NCBI RefSeq assembly: GCF_964036595.1
Contig: NZ_OZ038523.1
Location: 896,501-960,500, forward strand
Direction: 5' to 3'
Length of the DNA stretch: 64,000 nucleotides
From: Tenacibaculum sp. 190524A05c
GTDB taxonomy: Bacteria; Bacteroidota; Bacteroidia; Flavobacteriales; Flavobacteriaceae
In this document: piece after piece, positions 26,420-35,217 of the stretch
Layout: every line of letters starts with the position of its first letter
Numbering within the stretch: the stretch's first letter is position 1
The notes under the pieces: model-generated
Told to the model about the DNA's origin: nothing
The model's input: the letters and a program-made list of their open reading frames with translations, nothing else
Database searches by the model: none
Made by a program: the position numbers and the translations under genes

Positions 26420-27171
26420 TTTCCTTCAAACCAATTTTTAAAAAGTGCCACTTTCTCTCTACTAACAACAATTTCTTTTTCAACGGTTATTGTGGGAGAT
26501 ATTTTTAAACGACTATTAGAATAAACAACCACATCTTTAATAGCATTAATATTAATAATGAAACTACGGTTTACTCTGTAAAATATAGATTGTTCTAATA
26601 GTTCTGTAAGTTCTTCTAGTTTAAAATCAACGATAAACTTTTTGTTTTGTAAAGTGATCAAATGAACTGTTCTTCCTTCAGCATAAAACAAAGCTATTTC
26701 ATTGGTTTTAATGGAATGAATATGATTTCCTAAACGGACTAAAAATCGATCTTTGGTTTTTCTTTTGGTGATATCATTTACCACTTTAGATAACACTTCT
26801 TTAGCAGCAAATAAGTTTTGCATAGATTCTAACTTAGACATTGCTTTAGAAATATCAGTAAACGTAATAGGTTTTAAAATATAATCTATACTATTTACCT
26901 TGAACGCATCAATGGCATACTCATCAAAAGCTGTGATGAAAATAATAGGTTTTTTAATGGTTAATTGATTAAAAATCTCAAAACTTAATCCATCAGTAAG
27001 TTGAATATCCATAAAAACTACATCAAAATCGGTATTCGTTTGAAAATAGTCTACAGCACTAGAAATACTATCTAATTTCTCAACAATTTCAATAGTTGAA
27101 TTGTATTTTAGAAGATAGCGCTCCAATTTTTCAACGGCCAATACTTCATCTTCTACAATAATTACTTTCAT
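26416..27171 (-). CDS. LytTR-family response regulator
   Basis: This 251-aa protein has a receiver domain (1-120) with the acidic pocket EDE (7-9), the phosphoacceptor Asp55 in VVFMDIQL, and Lys in YILKPI. A LytTR DNA-binding domain (about 140-245) follows, with FLVRLGNHIHSIKTNEIALFYAEGRTVHLIT and the family end FYRVNRSFIINI. LytTR regulators bind paired direct repeats about two helical turns apart. It is the last gene of the kinase operon (gap of 2 bases). A matching direct repeat lies upstream of the SDYY-repeat gene (30701-30736). Confidence 0.95.
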   Translation of the reverse strand: MKVIIVEDEVLAVEKLERYLLKYNSTIEIVEKLDSISSAVDYFQTNTDFDVVFMDIQLTDGLSFEIFNQLTIKKPIIFITAFDEYAIDAFKVNSIDYILKPITFTDISKAMSKLESMQNLFAAKEVLSKVVNDITKRKTKDRFLVRLGNHIHSIKTNEIALFYAEGRTVHLITLQNKKFIVDFKLEELTELLEQSIFYRVNRSFIININAIKDVVVYSNSRLKISPTITVEKEIVVSREKVALFKNWFEGN

Positions 27172-27173
27172 AG

Positions 27174-28202
27174 TTATGCGTTACTTTTAATAGTTAGTTT
27201 GGGTATTTTAATAGTTCGTTTGTAGTCAGAAGTAGTAACATCGATCGTACTTTTACTGTAAATTGCGTACACTCTTTCTATCTCTTTATAGTTTTTAGCT
27301 GAGAATACTTCTGTGATTTTATCGTTTGTGAGATAACTAATTGTAAAAAAATCTATTTCTTCATTCAGCTCGATTTCTAAATTAATATTAGAAGAAATTA
27401 TGGTAGTTCTAATTATTTGTTCAACCATAAACAACAAGCTTCTGGGTACAATTAAAAATGATGTTTTTATGCGATTAACAAGAGATACATTTCTATAAGG
27501 CAAGTAATTGAATAACTTGACTAACTCCTCAGTATTCTCCAACTCCTCTGTTAATCCAACTAACTGCTTTTGTTTACTTGATAAGATATACCTATAAATC
27601 GTAGCTAAATAATCTATAAAATCATCTGCCTTTTCCTTATCCTGTTTTATCAACACCAATAAATTCTCCAGGCTTTCAAATAGTAAATCTGGATTTATTC
27701 CTTGTTTAAATTCTTTGAAATCTTGTTCTATATGCGCTAAATACTCTTGTTCTTCTTTTAACTTCTCGCTGTTGATTTTATGCAAATATTGATGACTTAT
27801 AAATAGCAATATGTAGATCATGGTAATTACACTGAATACGCTATTAAAAAGCCAAAGTTCTTCTGAGTTTGGAGAAAAACCAAGTACTTGCTTATAATAA
27901 ATAGTAATACATATGGTTACCACAACGATACTCAAAACAATGGACACAACAACCTGTAAAACAATGGATAAAACTGCATCGTTCAAAAACGAAAATCGTT
28001 TAAATAGTAATAATAAAACTCTAGAAAATTCTTGAATTATGTATGACATTCCAATACATACATATAACTCTTCACCAAGGAATTCATTCTGAATTTGAGC
28101 TACATTATTATTGACCAACAGAATGAGCAAATACACAATTACTCCACTAAAAACAGGACTTAGAAGACGAAATAATGGTTTATGTACAAATAACTTTTTC
28201 AT
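27174..28202 (-). CDS. Degenerate LytS-type histidine kinase (pseudokinase)
   Basis: This 342-aa membrane protein has the same plan as its neighbour: four N-terminal membrane segments (about 15-31, 48-66, 78-103, 118-138), a coiled linker and a His_kinase-like core. The key residues are lost. The phospho-histidine motif reads NPDLLFESL instead of SPHFLFNxL, so His is replaced by Asp172 and the following Asn by Glu. The N-box region reads MVEQIIRTTI, where the neighbour has LVENAVKHN. The ATP glycines are not visible. It should not autophosphorylate and may act as a sensing or heterodimer partner. Start and stop overlap or abut both neighbours. Confidence 0.85.
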   Translation of the reverse strand: MKKLFVHKPLFRLLSPVFSGVIVYLLILLVNNNVAQIQNEFLGEELYVCIGMSYIIQEFSRVLLLLFKRFSFLNDAVLSIVLQVVVSIVLSIVVVTICITIYYKQVLGFSPNSEELWLFNSVFSVITMIYILLFISHQYLHKINSEKLKEEQEYLAHIEQDFKEFKQGINPDLLFESLENLLVLIKQDKEKADDFIDYLATIYRYILSSKQKQLVGLTEELENTEELVKLFNYLPYRNVSLVNRIKTSFLIVPRSLLFMVEQIIRTTIISSNINLEIELNEEIDFFTISYLTNDKITEVFSAKNYKEIERVYAIYSKSTIDVTTSDYKRTIKIPKLTIKSNA

Positions 28203-29203
28203 CGAATAATTGGCAATTTTACTAGAAACCTATTTCCGTTTGTGATGACAACTCCTTTTCCTGTCAATAAAACATATCTCGTATTTATATTCTTTAATCC
28301 TATTTGAAGTGATGCTACTTTTTTAGGAGTTGACGTGATATTATTTTCAACATAAATAAATTGATCGTCATTAGTAATTTTAACTTTAAGTGGAGATTCT
28401 TCACTCAAAACATTATGTTTTACAGCATTTTCCACTAACATTTCTAAAGCTAATGGTGGAATTTTGGTATTCAAAATTTCACCATCAATTAAAATCTCAC
28501 AACTATACTTAGTTCCAAAGCGATTAGAAATTAGAAAATTATACGAATCTACTAGTTCCAATTCTTTGTTCAGAGTAGTTAATTTGTTCGAATAACTCTT
28601 TAAAACATTAGCATACATTTGAGCTAATTTTCTTATAAATAATGATGCTTTATTTTCATCTTTATGAATTAATGAAGAAGCCGTATTTAGTCCATTAAAA
28701 AGAAAATGTGGACTAATTTGAGATTTTAAGGCATTCAATTGATGTTCTACTTGATTTCTCTCTAGTTTAACTGTTTCAATTTGTAAAATTGAATATGAAT
28801 AATATGAGTACAATACAAAATAGACTACTTGAAAAACAATAGAAATCAAGAATAATAAAATCCCAAGCTTAATATTAGTCAGCTTATATGTAGTAAAAAA
28901 CGAAACTTCACTATTTATTGATGAATAAATATAAAATCCCAATAGAACTATACAAAGAGAAAGTATAAAGTGTGAGATAACACCGGTAAACAATCTTGAA
29001 CCTTCATATATTTTCCAAGGCATTACTTTATCTAAGAAAATTGAAATAAAGTAATTTAAATAAGCTACCACAACTCCTAGCATAGAGCTACCTAATAATA
29101 CTAATGAATTTACATTAGCATTTTGCTCACTTACAAGCATATAATAACCTACAAGAAAACCTAATAGAATTCCAATAGTTATGATAAGAATATGCTTTTT
29201 CAT
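28199..29203 (-). CDS. LytS-type sensor histidine kinase
   Basis: This 334-aa protein has four membrane segments (about 5-23, 33-57, 73-94, 112-138) and a complete His_kinase core: QISPHFLFN with phospho-acceptor His166, N-box LVENAVKHN (about 257-264) and the G-box-like LQIGLKNINTRY. It has almost no extracellular domain, so it may sense a membrane or lipid signal. It overlaps the degenerate kinase gene by 4 bases (ATGA) and is expected to phosphorylate the LytTR regulator. Confidence 0.93.
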   Translation of the reverse strand: MKKHILIITIGILLGFLVGYYMLVSEQNANVNSLVLLGSSMLGVVVAYLNYFISIFLDKVMPWKIYEGSRLFTGVISHFILSLCIVLLGFYIYSSINSEVSFFTTYKLTNIKLGILLFLISIVFQVVYFVLYSYYSYSILQIETVKLERNQVEHQLNALKSQISPHFLFNGLNTASSLIHKDENKASLFIRKLAQMYANVLKSYSNKLTTLNKELELVDSYNFLISNRFGTKYSCEILIDGEILNTKIPPLALEMLVENAVKHNVLSEESPLKVKITNDDQFIYVENNITSTPKKVASLQIGLKNINTRYVLLTGKGVVITNGNRFLVKLPIIR

Positions 29204-29295
29204 GTTAGTTAAAGTTCGTTGAGTTGATTTTTGATTGGTTAACTAAGGTAATTAAATATCGTTAAGAAATTCAATCACCTTAGTTTTAGTTGCTA

Positions 29296-30633
29296 TTAGT
29301 ATATAGCTTTCATAGCTCTCCCGAAATATAAATCCGAGTTTATTGATTTTGCTCTTCTCATATAGGCATCTTTAACTCTCTGAGAAGCATTCTTAACATT
29401 TGGTGCAAAAGCAATCAATGCACTTGATAAATAGCTACTCGAGTTAACATTACTTAAAGAGTCTAGCACTTTGATTAATTGATCTTCAGATAATTTTTTC
29501 TTTGCTAACTTTTTATAAAGTGAACTAGCATAATAATCTGAACCCACATTTTTATTGATTAAATCTAACAATTGAGTTAATGATGCATTATCTAAATTTT
29601 TCTTTAATAAATCCTCAATAATACTTGAAGAGTAGTAATCTGAACCTACATCATCAATAGAAGAAATAAAGGTTTTATAGTTTTTATCTGAAAGATTATT
29701 CTTTTTCAATGCTTTCTTTAGAACTTGGCTCTTATAATAATCTGAACTAATGCTATTCGAAAGGCTCATTATCTTTTCCATATTAGATTTATTTAATTCA
29801 CGACTATCCAATATTTTCCCAAGAACCTGAGATAAATAATAATCTGACTGAATGTTTTTAGAAATCTGTAATAAATCTCCTAATTGATCATCTGAAATCT
29901 CATCATTTTTCACAGCTTTATTTAAAACTTGAGACATGTAATAATCCGACTGTATATTTCTCGTAGCCTTTATGTAAGCAGATAATGTTTGAGAGTTTCC
30001 TAAAAATGCACGTTGATTTTTCTGTAATAACTGAGCTAAATAGTAATCTGAATCAATTTGATTTCCTGCAATTTCAACAACTCTAGTTAATTCTGAGGCA
30101 TTTAAATTGTAATCCATTAGATAAGAGAAATAAGCAGAACTTACATAGTCACTCTCTAATCTTTCAATTTCTTTTAAAACAGCATTTGCTCCTCCTCTAT
30201 TATAGAATCTCTTTACACGAGCTTCGGCTCCAATAGTCGTATTTCTAATAATTTCTGGAAGAATTTCTGCCAACCAAGCTTTTCCTTCTGGTTCATAGCT
30301 TTTTTCACTCCAACCAACGAAATAACGTTTCTTAAGAGTTCCGCTTTCGGCTTCAATTACAACTCTTCTCTTTTTTCCAAAGCTTGATTTTTTAATTTCA
30401 ATGAATCCTCCTCTAGAAATTGAAACAATATCTTTATCATCATCAGATAACACAATATCGCCTTCATATTCTATTTTGAAATCACCTTTTCCTTTAATAT
30501 CAATAGAAAAATTCCCAATTCTTTTCGATGAATTTGAACTGTATACAACAGTACTTTGTGCAAAACTATTTGTAGTGAACAAAACACTAAAAACAGTTAG
30601 TAAAACGGTTAGTAAAATTGTTTTGGTTTTCAT
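29296..30633 (-). CDS. Secreted SDYY-repeat protein linked to the LytTR system
   Basis: This 445-aa protein has a signal peptide (1-25, ending SFAQ), an N-terminal beta domain (about 28-110, SSNSSKRIGNFSIDIKGKGDFKIEYEGDI) and a helical repeat region. About nine repeats of 35-37 residues start with forms of SDYY: DSDYYLAQLL, QSDYYMSQVL, QSDYYLSQVL, SSDYYKSQVL, GSDYYSSSII, GSDYYASSLY and divergent end copies. This suggests a HEAT/TPR-like solenoid in the periplasm. Similar repeats occur, from memory, in Bacteroidota signalling proteins with sensor roles. It lies 92 bases upstream of the kinase genes on the same strand. Its promoter carries a LytTR-like direct repeat. Confidence 0.8.
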   Translation of the reverse strand: MKTKTILLTVLLTVFSVLFTTNSFAQSTVVYSSNSSKRIGNFSIDIKGKGDFKIEYEGDIVLSDDDKDIVSISRGGFIEIKKSSFGKKRRVVIEAESGTLKKRYFVGWSEKSYEPEGKAWLAEILPEIIRNTTIGAEARVKRFYNRGGANAVLKEIERLESDYVSSAYFSYLMDYNLNASELTRVVEIAGNQIDSDYYLAQLLQKNQRAFLGNSQTLSAYIKATRNIQSDYYMSQVLNKAVKNDEISDDQLGDLLQISKNIQSDYYLSQVLGKILDSRELNKSNMEKIMSLSNSISSDYYKSQVLKKALKKNNLSDKNYKTFISSIDDVGSDYYSSSIIEDLLKKNLDNASLTQLLDLINKNVGSDYYASSLYKKLAKKKLSEDQLIKVLDSLSNVNSSSYLSSALIAFAPNVKNASQRVKDAYMRRAKSINSDLYFGRAMKAIY

Positions 30634-30664
30634 ATGTACTCTTTTTTTGTTTTTAATTACACTT

Positions 30665-30672
30665 CAAAAGTA
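30665..30672 (-). promoter_or_regulatory. -7 promoter box of the SDYY-repeat gene
   Basis: On the minus strand TACTTTTG matches TAnnTTTG exactly, 31 bases before the start at 30633. The nearest TTTG upstream (30697-30700) is 24 bases away, longer than the usual 19-21, which fits an activator-dependent promoter. Confidence 0.5.
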
Positions 30673-30700
30673 GGACGGGAATACAACCTAAAAAAACAAA

Positions 30701-30736
30701 ATGTAGTCAACTGTAGTTTTTATGTAGTCAATTGTA
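30701..30736. promoter_or_regulatory. Direct repeat, candidate LytTR operator
   Basis: ATGTAGTCAACTGTA (30701-30715) and ATGTAGTCAATTGTA (30722-30736) are identical in 14 of 15 bases with a period of 21 bases. Read on the minus strand the core is ACAGTTGAC / ACAATTGAC, like the half sites known for LytTR regulators such as AgrA. They lie just upstream of the -33 region of the SDYY-repeat gene. Confidence 0.65.
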
Positions 30737-30782
30737 AAACTTCATAAATTTCATATCTTTAAATGAAATATTCTAACGTATT

Positions 30783-31310
30783 ATGGAGAAAAAAGCAATA
30801 AATAATTTACTAGAAGAAAAGCATCAAGAATTATTTAATTGGTTAAATAAGCAAGAACAAAATTACTGGGAAAATGGTCCGGAAGGAAAATGGACAACAG
30901 GTCAGCATATTCAACATTTAGTAGATTCTATCAAAAAACTGAATCATGCTCTTAGTTTTCCTTCATTTGTCTTAAAATATAAGTTTGGAAAAGCTAATCG
31001 AGAAGTTAGACCTTACGAACAAGTTGTACAACGATATCAAGATAAATTGGTTGAAAATAAAGAAAAAGCAAAGAATTATAATGCTGCTGTATCAACACCT
31101 ACTGAGAAAAAATTCAAACACTTGTTAAGAACACTTAATGTACAAAACAAGAAGTTACAATATAAAACCAATAAGATGAGCGATAGCAAGTTAGATAATC
31201 TTATTGTTCCGCATCCTTTAATGGGTAAAATGCCTCTAAGAGAAATAATTATGTGGACCGCTTATCATACTGAACATCATACTAAAGATTTAATTGAAAA
31301 CTACTCTTGA
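30783..31310 (+). CDS. DinB-superfamily protein
   Basis: This 175-aa protein is a four-helix bundle of the DinB/YfiT type. The likely metal ligands are histidines in TTGQHIQHLVDSIKKLNHAL (about 39-60) and in WTAYHTEHHTKDLIE near the end. It is divergent from the SDYY-repeat gene across a 149-base gap that holds the LytTR-like repeat, so it could share that control. Enzymatic role unknown. Confidence 0.85.
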   Translation: MEKKAINNLLEEKHQELFNWLNKQEQNYWENGPEGKWTTGQHIQHLVDSIKKLNHALSFPSFVLKYKFGKANREVRPYEQVVQRYQDKLVENKEKAKNYNAAVSTPTEKKFKHLLRTLNVQNKKLQYKTNKMSDSKLDNLIVPHPLMGKMPLREIIMWTAYHTEHHTKDLIENYS

Positions 31311-31324
31311 AATACCTATATTTG
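31294..31324 (+). promoter_or_regulatory. Promoter of ffh
   Basis: TATATTTG at 31317-31324 matches TAnnTTTG, with TTG at 31294-31296 20 bases upstream. It lies 28 bases before the ffh start, overlapping the end of the DinB-like gene. Confidence 0.55.
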
Positions 31325-31352
31325 TGCCTCTAAAAAAATGTAGCAGACACCA

Positions 31353-32681
31353 ATGTTTAATAATTTAAGCGAAAAATTAGATAAGGCGTTACATACGCTG
31401 AAAGGACACGGAAAGATTAATGAAGTTAACGTTGCAGAAACGTTAAAAGAAGTTCGTAGAGCCTTACTAGATGCCGATGTTAACTTTAAAATAGCAAAGC
31501 AATTTACAAATACTGTTAAGGAAAAAGCTATGGGAGCAGACGTATTGACTACGTTAAACCCTGGCCAATTAATGGTAAAAATTGTTAAGGATGAATTAAC
31601 AGAGTTAATGGGTGGTGATACTGTTGGTATTAACCTAGGTGGATCTCCAACAGTTATTTTAATGTCTGGTTTACAAGGTTCGGGTAAAACTACTTTCTCG
31701 GGTAAACTTGCTAATTTCCTTAAAACGAAGAAAACAAAACAAGTTTTATTAGTTGGTTGTGATGTGTATCGTCCTGCCGCTATAAACCAGTTACAAGTAG
31801 TTGGTGAACAAATTGGTGTTGAAGTTTATGCTGAAGTAGGAAATCAAAATCCTGTTGAAATTTCTCAAAATGCAATTAAGCATGCAAAAGCAAACGGAAA
31901 GAATGTGGTTATTATAGATACCGCTGGTCGTTTAGCTGTTGATGAGGAAATGATGACAGAGATCTCGAATATTCATAAAGCTGTTACTCCTAATGAAACA
32001 TTATTTGTTGTAGATTCTATGACAGGTCAAGATGCTGTAAATACGGCAAAAGCCTTTAATGATGTTTTAAATTTTGATGGTGTTGTACTTACAAAGTTAG
32101 ATGGTGATACTCGTGGTGGAGCTGCTTTATCTATTAAGTCTGTTGTAGACAAACCAATTAAGTTTATCGGTACAGGTGAGAAAATGGATGCAATTGATGT
32201 TTTCCACCCAGATCGTATGGCAGATCGTATTCTTGGAATGGGAGACGTTGTATCGTTAGTAGAACGTGCTCAAGAACAATACGATGAAGCTGAAGCAAGA
32301 AAACTTCAAAAGAAGATTGCTAAAAATCAGTTTGGTTTTGATGATTTCTTAAACCAAATTCAGCAAATAAAGAAAATGGGAAGCATGAAAGACTTAGTTG
32401 GAATGATTCCTGGAGCTGGAAAAGCATTAAAAGGAATGGATATTGACGACGACGCTTTCAAAGGAATTGAAGCGATCATATATTCTATGACTCCTGATGA
32501 AAGAAGTAAGCCTTCTTTAATTAATGCAAGTAGAAAGAAAAGAATCGCGAAAGGATCTGGTACATCCGTGCAAGAAGTAAATCAGCTAATGAAGCAGTTT
32601 GATCAGATGAGCAAAATGATGAAGATGATGCAAGGCGGAGGCGGAAAACGCATGATGCAAATGATGCGAGGAATGAGATAA
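31353..32681 (+). CDS. ffh: Signal recognition particle protein Ffh
   Basis: Ffh is the GTPase that targets nascent membrane proteins to FtsY and the translocon. The 442-aa protein has the N domain (1-100), the G domain with the P-loop GLQGSGKTTFSGKLA (about 108-122), DTAGRLAVDEEMM and TKLDGDTRGGAAL, and the methionine-rich M domain ending in KMMKMMQGGGGKRMMQMMRGMR-like sequence that binds SRP RNA and signal peptides. A terminator follows at 32694. Confidence 0.97.
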   Translation: MFNNLSEKLDKALHTLKGHGKINEVNVAETLKEVRRALLDADVNFKIAKQFTNTVKEKAMGADVLTTLNPGQLMVKIVKDELTELMGGDTVGINLGGSPTVILMSGLQGSGKTTFSGKLANFLKTKKTKQVLLVGCDVYRPAAINQLQVVGEQIGVEVYAEVGNQNPVEISQNAIKHAKANGKNVVIIDTAGRLAVDEEMMTEISNIHKAVTPNETLFVVDSMTGQDAVNTAKAFNDVLNFDGVVLTKLDGDTRGGAALSIKSVVDKPIKFIGTGEKMDAIDVFHPDRMADRILGMGDVVSLVERAQEQYDEAEARKLQKKIAKNQFGFDDFLNQIQQIKKMGSMKDLVGMIPGAGKALKGMDIDDDAFKGIEAIIYSMTPDERSKPSLINASRKKRIAKGSGTSVQEVNQLMKQFDQMSKMMKMMQGGGGKRMMQMMRGMR

Positions 32682-32693
32682 AAAAATAGAACT

Positions 32694-32719
32694 AAAAGAG
32701 AAGTGTGCGCTTCTCTTTT
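32694..32719 (+). terminator. Terminator of ffh
   Basis: Arms AAAAGAGAAG and CTTCTCTTTT flank a 6-base loop and are followed by a T-run, 13 bases after the ffh stop. Confidence 0.85.
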
Positions 32720-32760
32720 TTATTTAGACATATATACACACAACACACTAACACACAACA

Positions 32761-33639
32761 ATGATTTTATTAGACGGAAAGAAAACTTCTGCAGACATTA
32801 AAGAGGAAATCGCTTTAGAAGTAGGTGAATTAAAAAGAAACGAAAAAAAAGCACCGCACTTAGCTGCTATTATTGTAGGAAATGACGGAGCTAGTTTAAC
32901 TTACGTAAATGCAAAAGTGAAAGCTTGTGAACGCGTAGGCTTTGAATCTACTTTAATTCAACTTCCCGAAGAAACTACAGAAGCTGAACTTTTGAATGAA
33001 ATTGAAATTTTAAATGTTGATAATGATATTGACGGTTTTATCGTTCAGTTACCATTACCAAAACATATTGATGAACAAAAAGTATTATTAGCTGTTGATC
33101 CTGCTAAAGATGTGGATGGATTCCATCCTGAAAACGTTGGTAGAATGGCTTTAAACTTACCAACTTTTATTTCTGCTACTCCTTTTGGAATTTTAGAATT
33201 ATTAGAACGTTATGAAGTTGAAACTTCGGGAAAGAACGTTGTTGTAATTGGTCGTAGCCACATTGTTGGAAGTCCGATGAGTATTTTATTATCTCAAAAA
33301 AGAAAAGTTGGAAATGCGACGGTTACATTAACACATAGTAGAACGAAAAACTTAGAAGAAATAACTAAAGAAGCAGATATTATTGTAGCGGCTTTAGGAA
33401 TTCCAGAATTCTTAAAAGGTGAAATGGTAAAAGATGGAGCCGTAATTATTGATGTTGGAATTACTAGAGTTGCAGATCCTTCTAAGAAAAGTGGTTTCAG
33501 ATTAGTTGGAGATGTTGCTTTTGACGAAGTAGCTGAAAAATCATCTTTCATTACACCTGTTCCTGGTGGAGTTGGACCGATGACCATTGCGATGTTATTA
33601 AAAAATACGTTAATAGCAAATAAGCGAAGAAATTCATAA
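32761..33639 (+). CDS. folD: Methylenetetrahydrofolate dehydrogenase/cyclohydrolase FolD
   Basis: FolD interconverts 5,10-methylene-THF and 10-formyl-THF in one-carbon metabolism. The 292-aa protein has the catalytic Lys region [43 protein letters not shown], the NADP loop [14 protein letters not shown] and the signature [14 protein letters not shown]. It lies after the ffh terminator and before a bidirectional terminator, so it is probably its own unit. Confidence 0.97.
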   Translation: MILLDGKKTSADIKEEIALEVGELKRNEKKAPHLAAIIVGNDGASLTYVNAKVKACERVGFESTLIQLPEETTEAELLNEIEILNVDNDIDGFIVQLPLPKHIDEQKVLLAVDPAKDVDGFHPENVGRMALNLPTFISATPFGILELLERYEVETSGKNVVVIGRSHIVGSPMSILLSQKRKVGNATVTLTHSRTKNLEEITKEADIIVAALGIPEFLKGEMVKDGAVIIDVGITRVADPSKKSGFRLVGDVAFDEVAEKSSFITPVPGGVGPMTIAMLLKNTLIANKRRNS

Positions 33640-33662
33640 AGAAGATCGATATATAAAAACTA

Positions 33663-33691
33663 AAAAAGGGAAGCTAAATGCTTCCCTTTTT
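33663..33691. terminator. Bidirectional terminator between folD and the NAMPT gene
   Basis: Arms AAAAAGGGAAGC and GCTTCCCTTTTT flank a 5-base loop, with T-runs on both strands between two convergent genes. Confidence 0.9.
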
Positions 33692-35142
33692 TAGTTTACT
33701 CGCTTTCTAATTTCTAATAAAGAATCATCAATTAATAATTTACCATCTCTAAATACTTCTCTTAATTCTCCTTCTTGTTCTTCTGCCCAACTCACTTCAT
33801 CGATTAATTGATATTTTCCTTCTTCTTTTATTATTTTCAATAAACCTTTTGCCGATTTTTTAGTTCCATCATCCGTTATTGGATCTTTATAAATAGCTCT
33901 TCCTTCTCCATTAACTTCTCCGTAAGTTGCTTTCATAGCAAAACCAAAAGTATCTCTCGTGTTATACTGATACGTAAAAGAACCAATTCCTAACACAACA
34001 TTAGTAGAAGCAAATCCATTTTGCTTTAATCGCTCACAAATTTGTGTTGCTCTTTCTATTGTAATACTATCTCCATAAATAGCTCCAATATGTGGATCTA
34101 ATTCTTTAAACCCTTTTTCATTTATTTCACCTCCAAACACTTCCCAAAGTAGCTGAATTACACCTTTTTGTTCAACTTCTGTTGTACCATTTGGGTTACC
34201 ACAAATAATATCTACAGGATCACCACTATCTGGACGAATAACAACTTTTCCATCTCGACTTAAAACTTCTTCTTTTAAATTCGGTAGATATTCTGTTAGC
34301 ACTTTCCATAAATCCCAAGTATCAGAAACAATAGAAACAATTCCATTAGGATAAACTTCTGTAATTAATCTTTTAAATGTTTCTTCTTCTCCACTATTTG
34401 TTCCCATACACATAACAGAGTGTTCCGTTGCAGCAACTGATCCTCCAACAAGTTCTTCATTTGCATTAGCATTGTAATATTCCTCTAGAAAATCTATAGC
34501 CGGAATTGTGTCAGTTCCTGTAAAACTTAATAAGTGACCTGAAGCTGACAAAACAGCTGCTTCTAATCCTGCCATTCCTCTCATTGAGAAATCGTGCCCT
34601 TGCCAATCTACAAATTCAGGAATACTTGAGGTTTCTTTCGCATATGCATCCAATATTTTTCTGTATTGCTTGGCAATTGTAGCAGAATTACATGGCATCC
34701 AAATAGTTGTTGATAGCAGTGTTTCAAAATAGTTTGTTAACCAGAAAAACTCAGGTAATGTATTATACATAGTAAACATTGGAACTCGAATTGGAACTGA
34801 AGCACCTTCTGGCAATGCTTTGATTACAATTGGTAAGAAACCTAGATCGTGTAAAGCTCCAATATGCTCTACACCTACTTTATTTTCACCTAAATAGTTA
34901 TTTATTCTATTAGCATATTTTTCTAGAATTTGTTCTTTAGGTTGTTGAAAAAAGTTCTGATTGAATTCTTGAATCACATATTTCTTAATGAAGTATTGTA
35001 ATCCGAAAAATACTACCTCATTCACTCCTTCTATTCTACTTTTTCTTGGTGTCCAGTTTGAATATACTAAGGTTGTATTATCTGGATATTGTCTTCTGTG
35101 ATCTACTTTGTAACCGTCTGTATATAATAATGGATTCATCAT
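33691..35142 (-). CDS. Nicotinamide phosphoribosyltransferase (NAMPT/NadV) homologue
   Basis: Classical NAMPT joins nicotinamide and PRPP to NMN. The 483-aa protein has the full family pattern: the N-terminal YTDGYKVDHRRQYPDNT, WQGHDFSMRG (180-189), GTDTIPA with Asp211, AATEHSV with His241 (human NAMPT His247), and IRPDSGDP with Arg303 (human Arg311). A paired PRPP-synthetase homologue in the same cluster raises the alternative that it acts on ADP-ribose pyrophosphate to form NAD+ directly, as Namat does in phage NARP1. A candidate NrtR site overlaps its -7 box. Either of two adjacent ATG codons may be the start. Confidence 0.93.
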   Translation of the reverse strand: MMNPLLYTDGYKVDHRRQYPDNTTLVYSNWTPRKSRIEGVNEVVFFGLQYFIKKYVIQEFNQNFFQQPKEQILEKYANRINNYLGENKVGVEHIGALHDLGFLPIVIKALPEGASVPIRVPMFTMYNTLPEFFWLTNYFETLLSTTIWMPCNSATIAKQYRKILDAYAKETSSIPEFVDWQGHDFSMRGMAGLEAAVLSASGHLLSFTGTDTIPAIDFLEEYYNANANEELVGGSVAATEHSVMCMGTNSGEEETFKRLITEVYPNGIVSIVSDTWDLWKVLTEYLPNLKEEVLSRDGKVVIRPDSGDPVDIICGNPNGTTEVEQKGVIQLLWEVFGGEINEKGFKELDPHIGAIYGDSITIERATQICERLKQNGFASTNVVLGIGSFTYQYNTRDTFGFAMKATYGEVNGEGRAIYKDPITDDGTKKSAKGLLKIIKEEGKYQLIDEVSWAEEQEGELREVFRDGKLLIDDSLLEIRKRVN

Positions 35143-35152
35143 AATAATTTGT

Positions 35153-35175
35153 TTTTGCGTAATAACAACACAAAT
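35153..35175. promoter_or_regulatory. Candidate NrtR operator of the NAMPT gene
   Basis: TTTTGCGT, 7 spacer bases, ACACAAAT. The arms pair at 6 of 8 positions. The right arm overlaps the -7 box at 35171-35178 and the left arm lies 10 bases before the ATG. Spacing and placement equal those at the prs-like and nrtR genes. Confidence 0.65.
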
Positions 35176-35178
35176 ATA
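35171..35178 (-). promoter_or_regulatory. -7 promoter box of the NAMPT gene
   Basis: On the minus strand TATATTTG matches TAnnTTTG exactly, 28 bases upstream of the ATG, and overlaps the candidate NrtR site. Confidence 0.55.
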
Positions 35179-35217
35179 AAAGAATAAATCTATCTTTCAA
35201 ATTATTTTGCGTATTAT

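Noticed and set aside
29296..30633. Regular repeats at about 110-base spacing, considered as a CRISPR or tandem DNA repeat
   Set aside because: The repeats are degenerate at DNA level and in frame, encoding the SDYY repeats of one protein.
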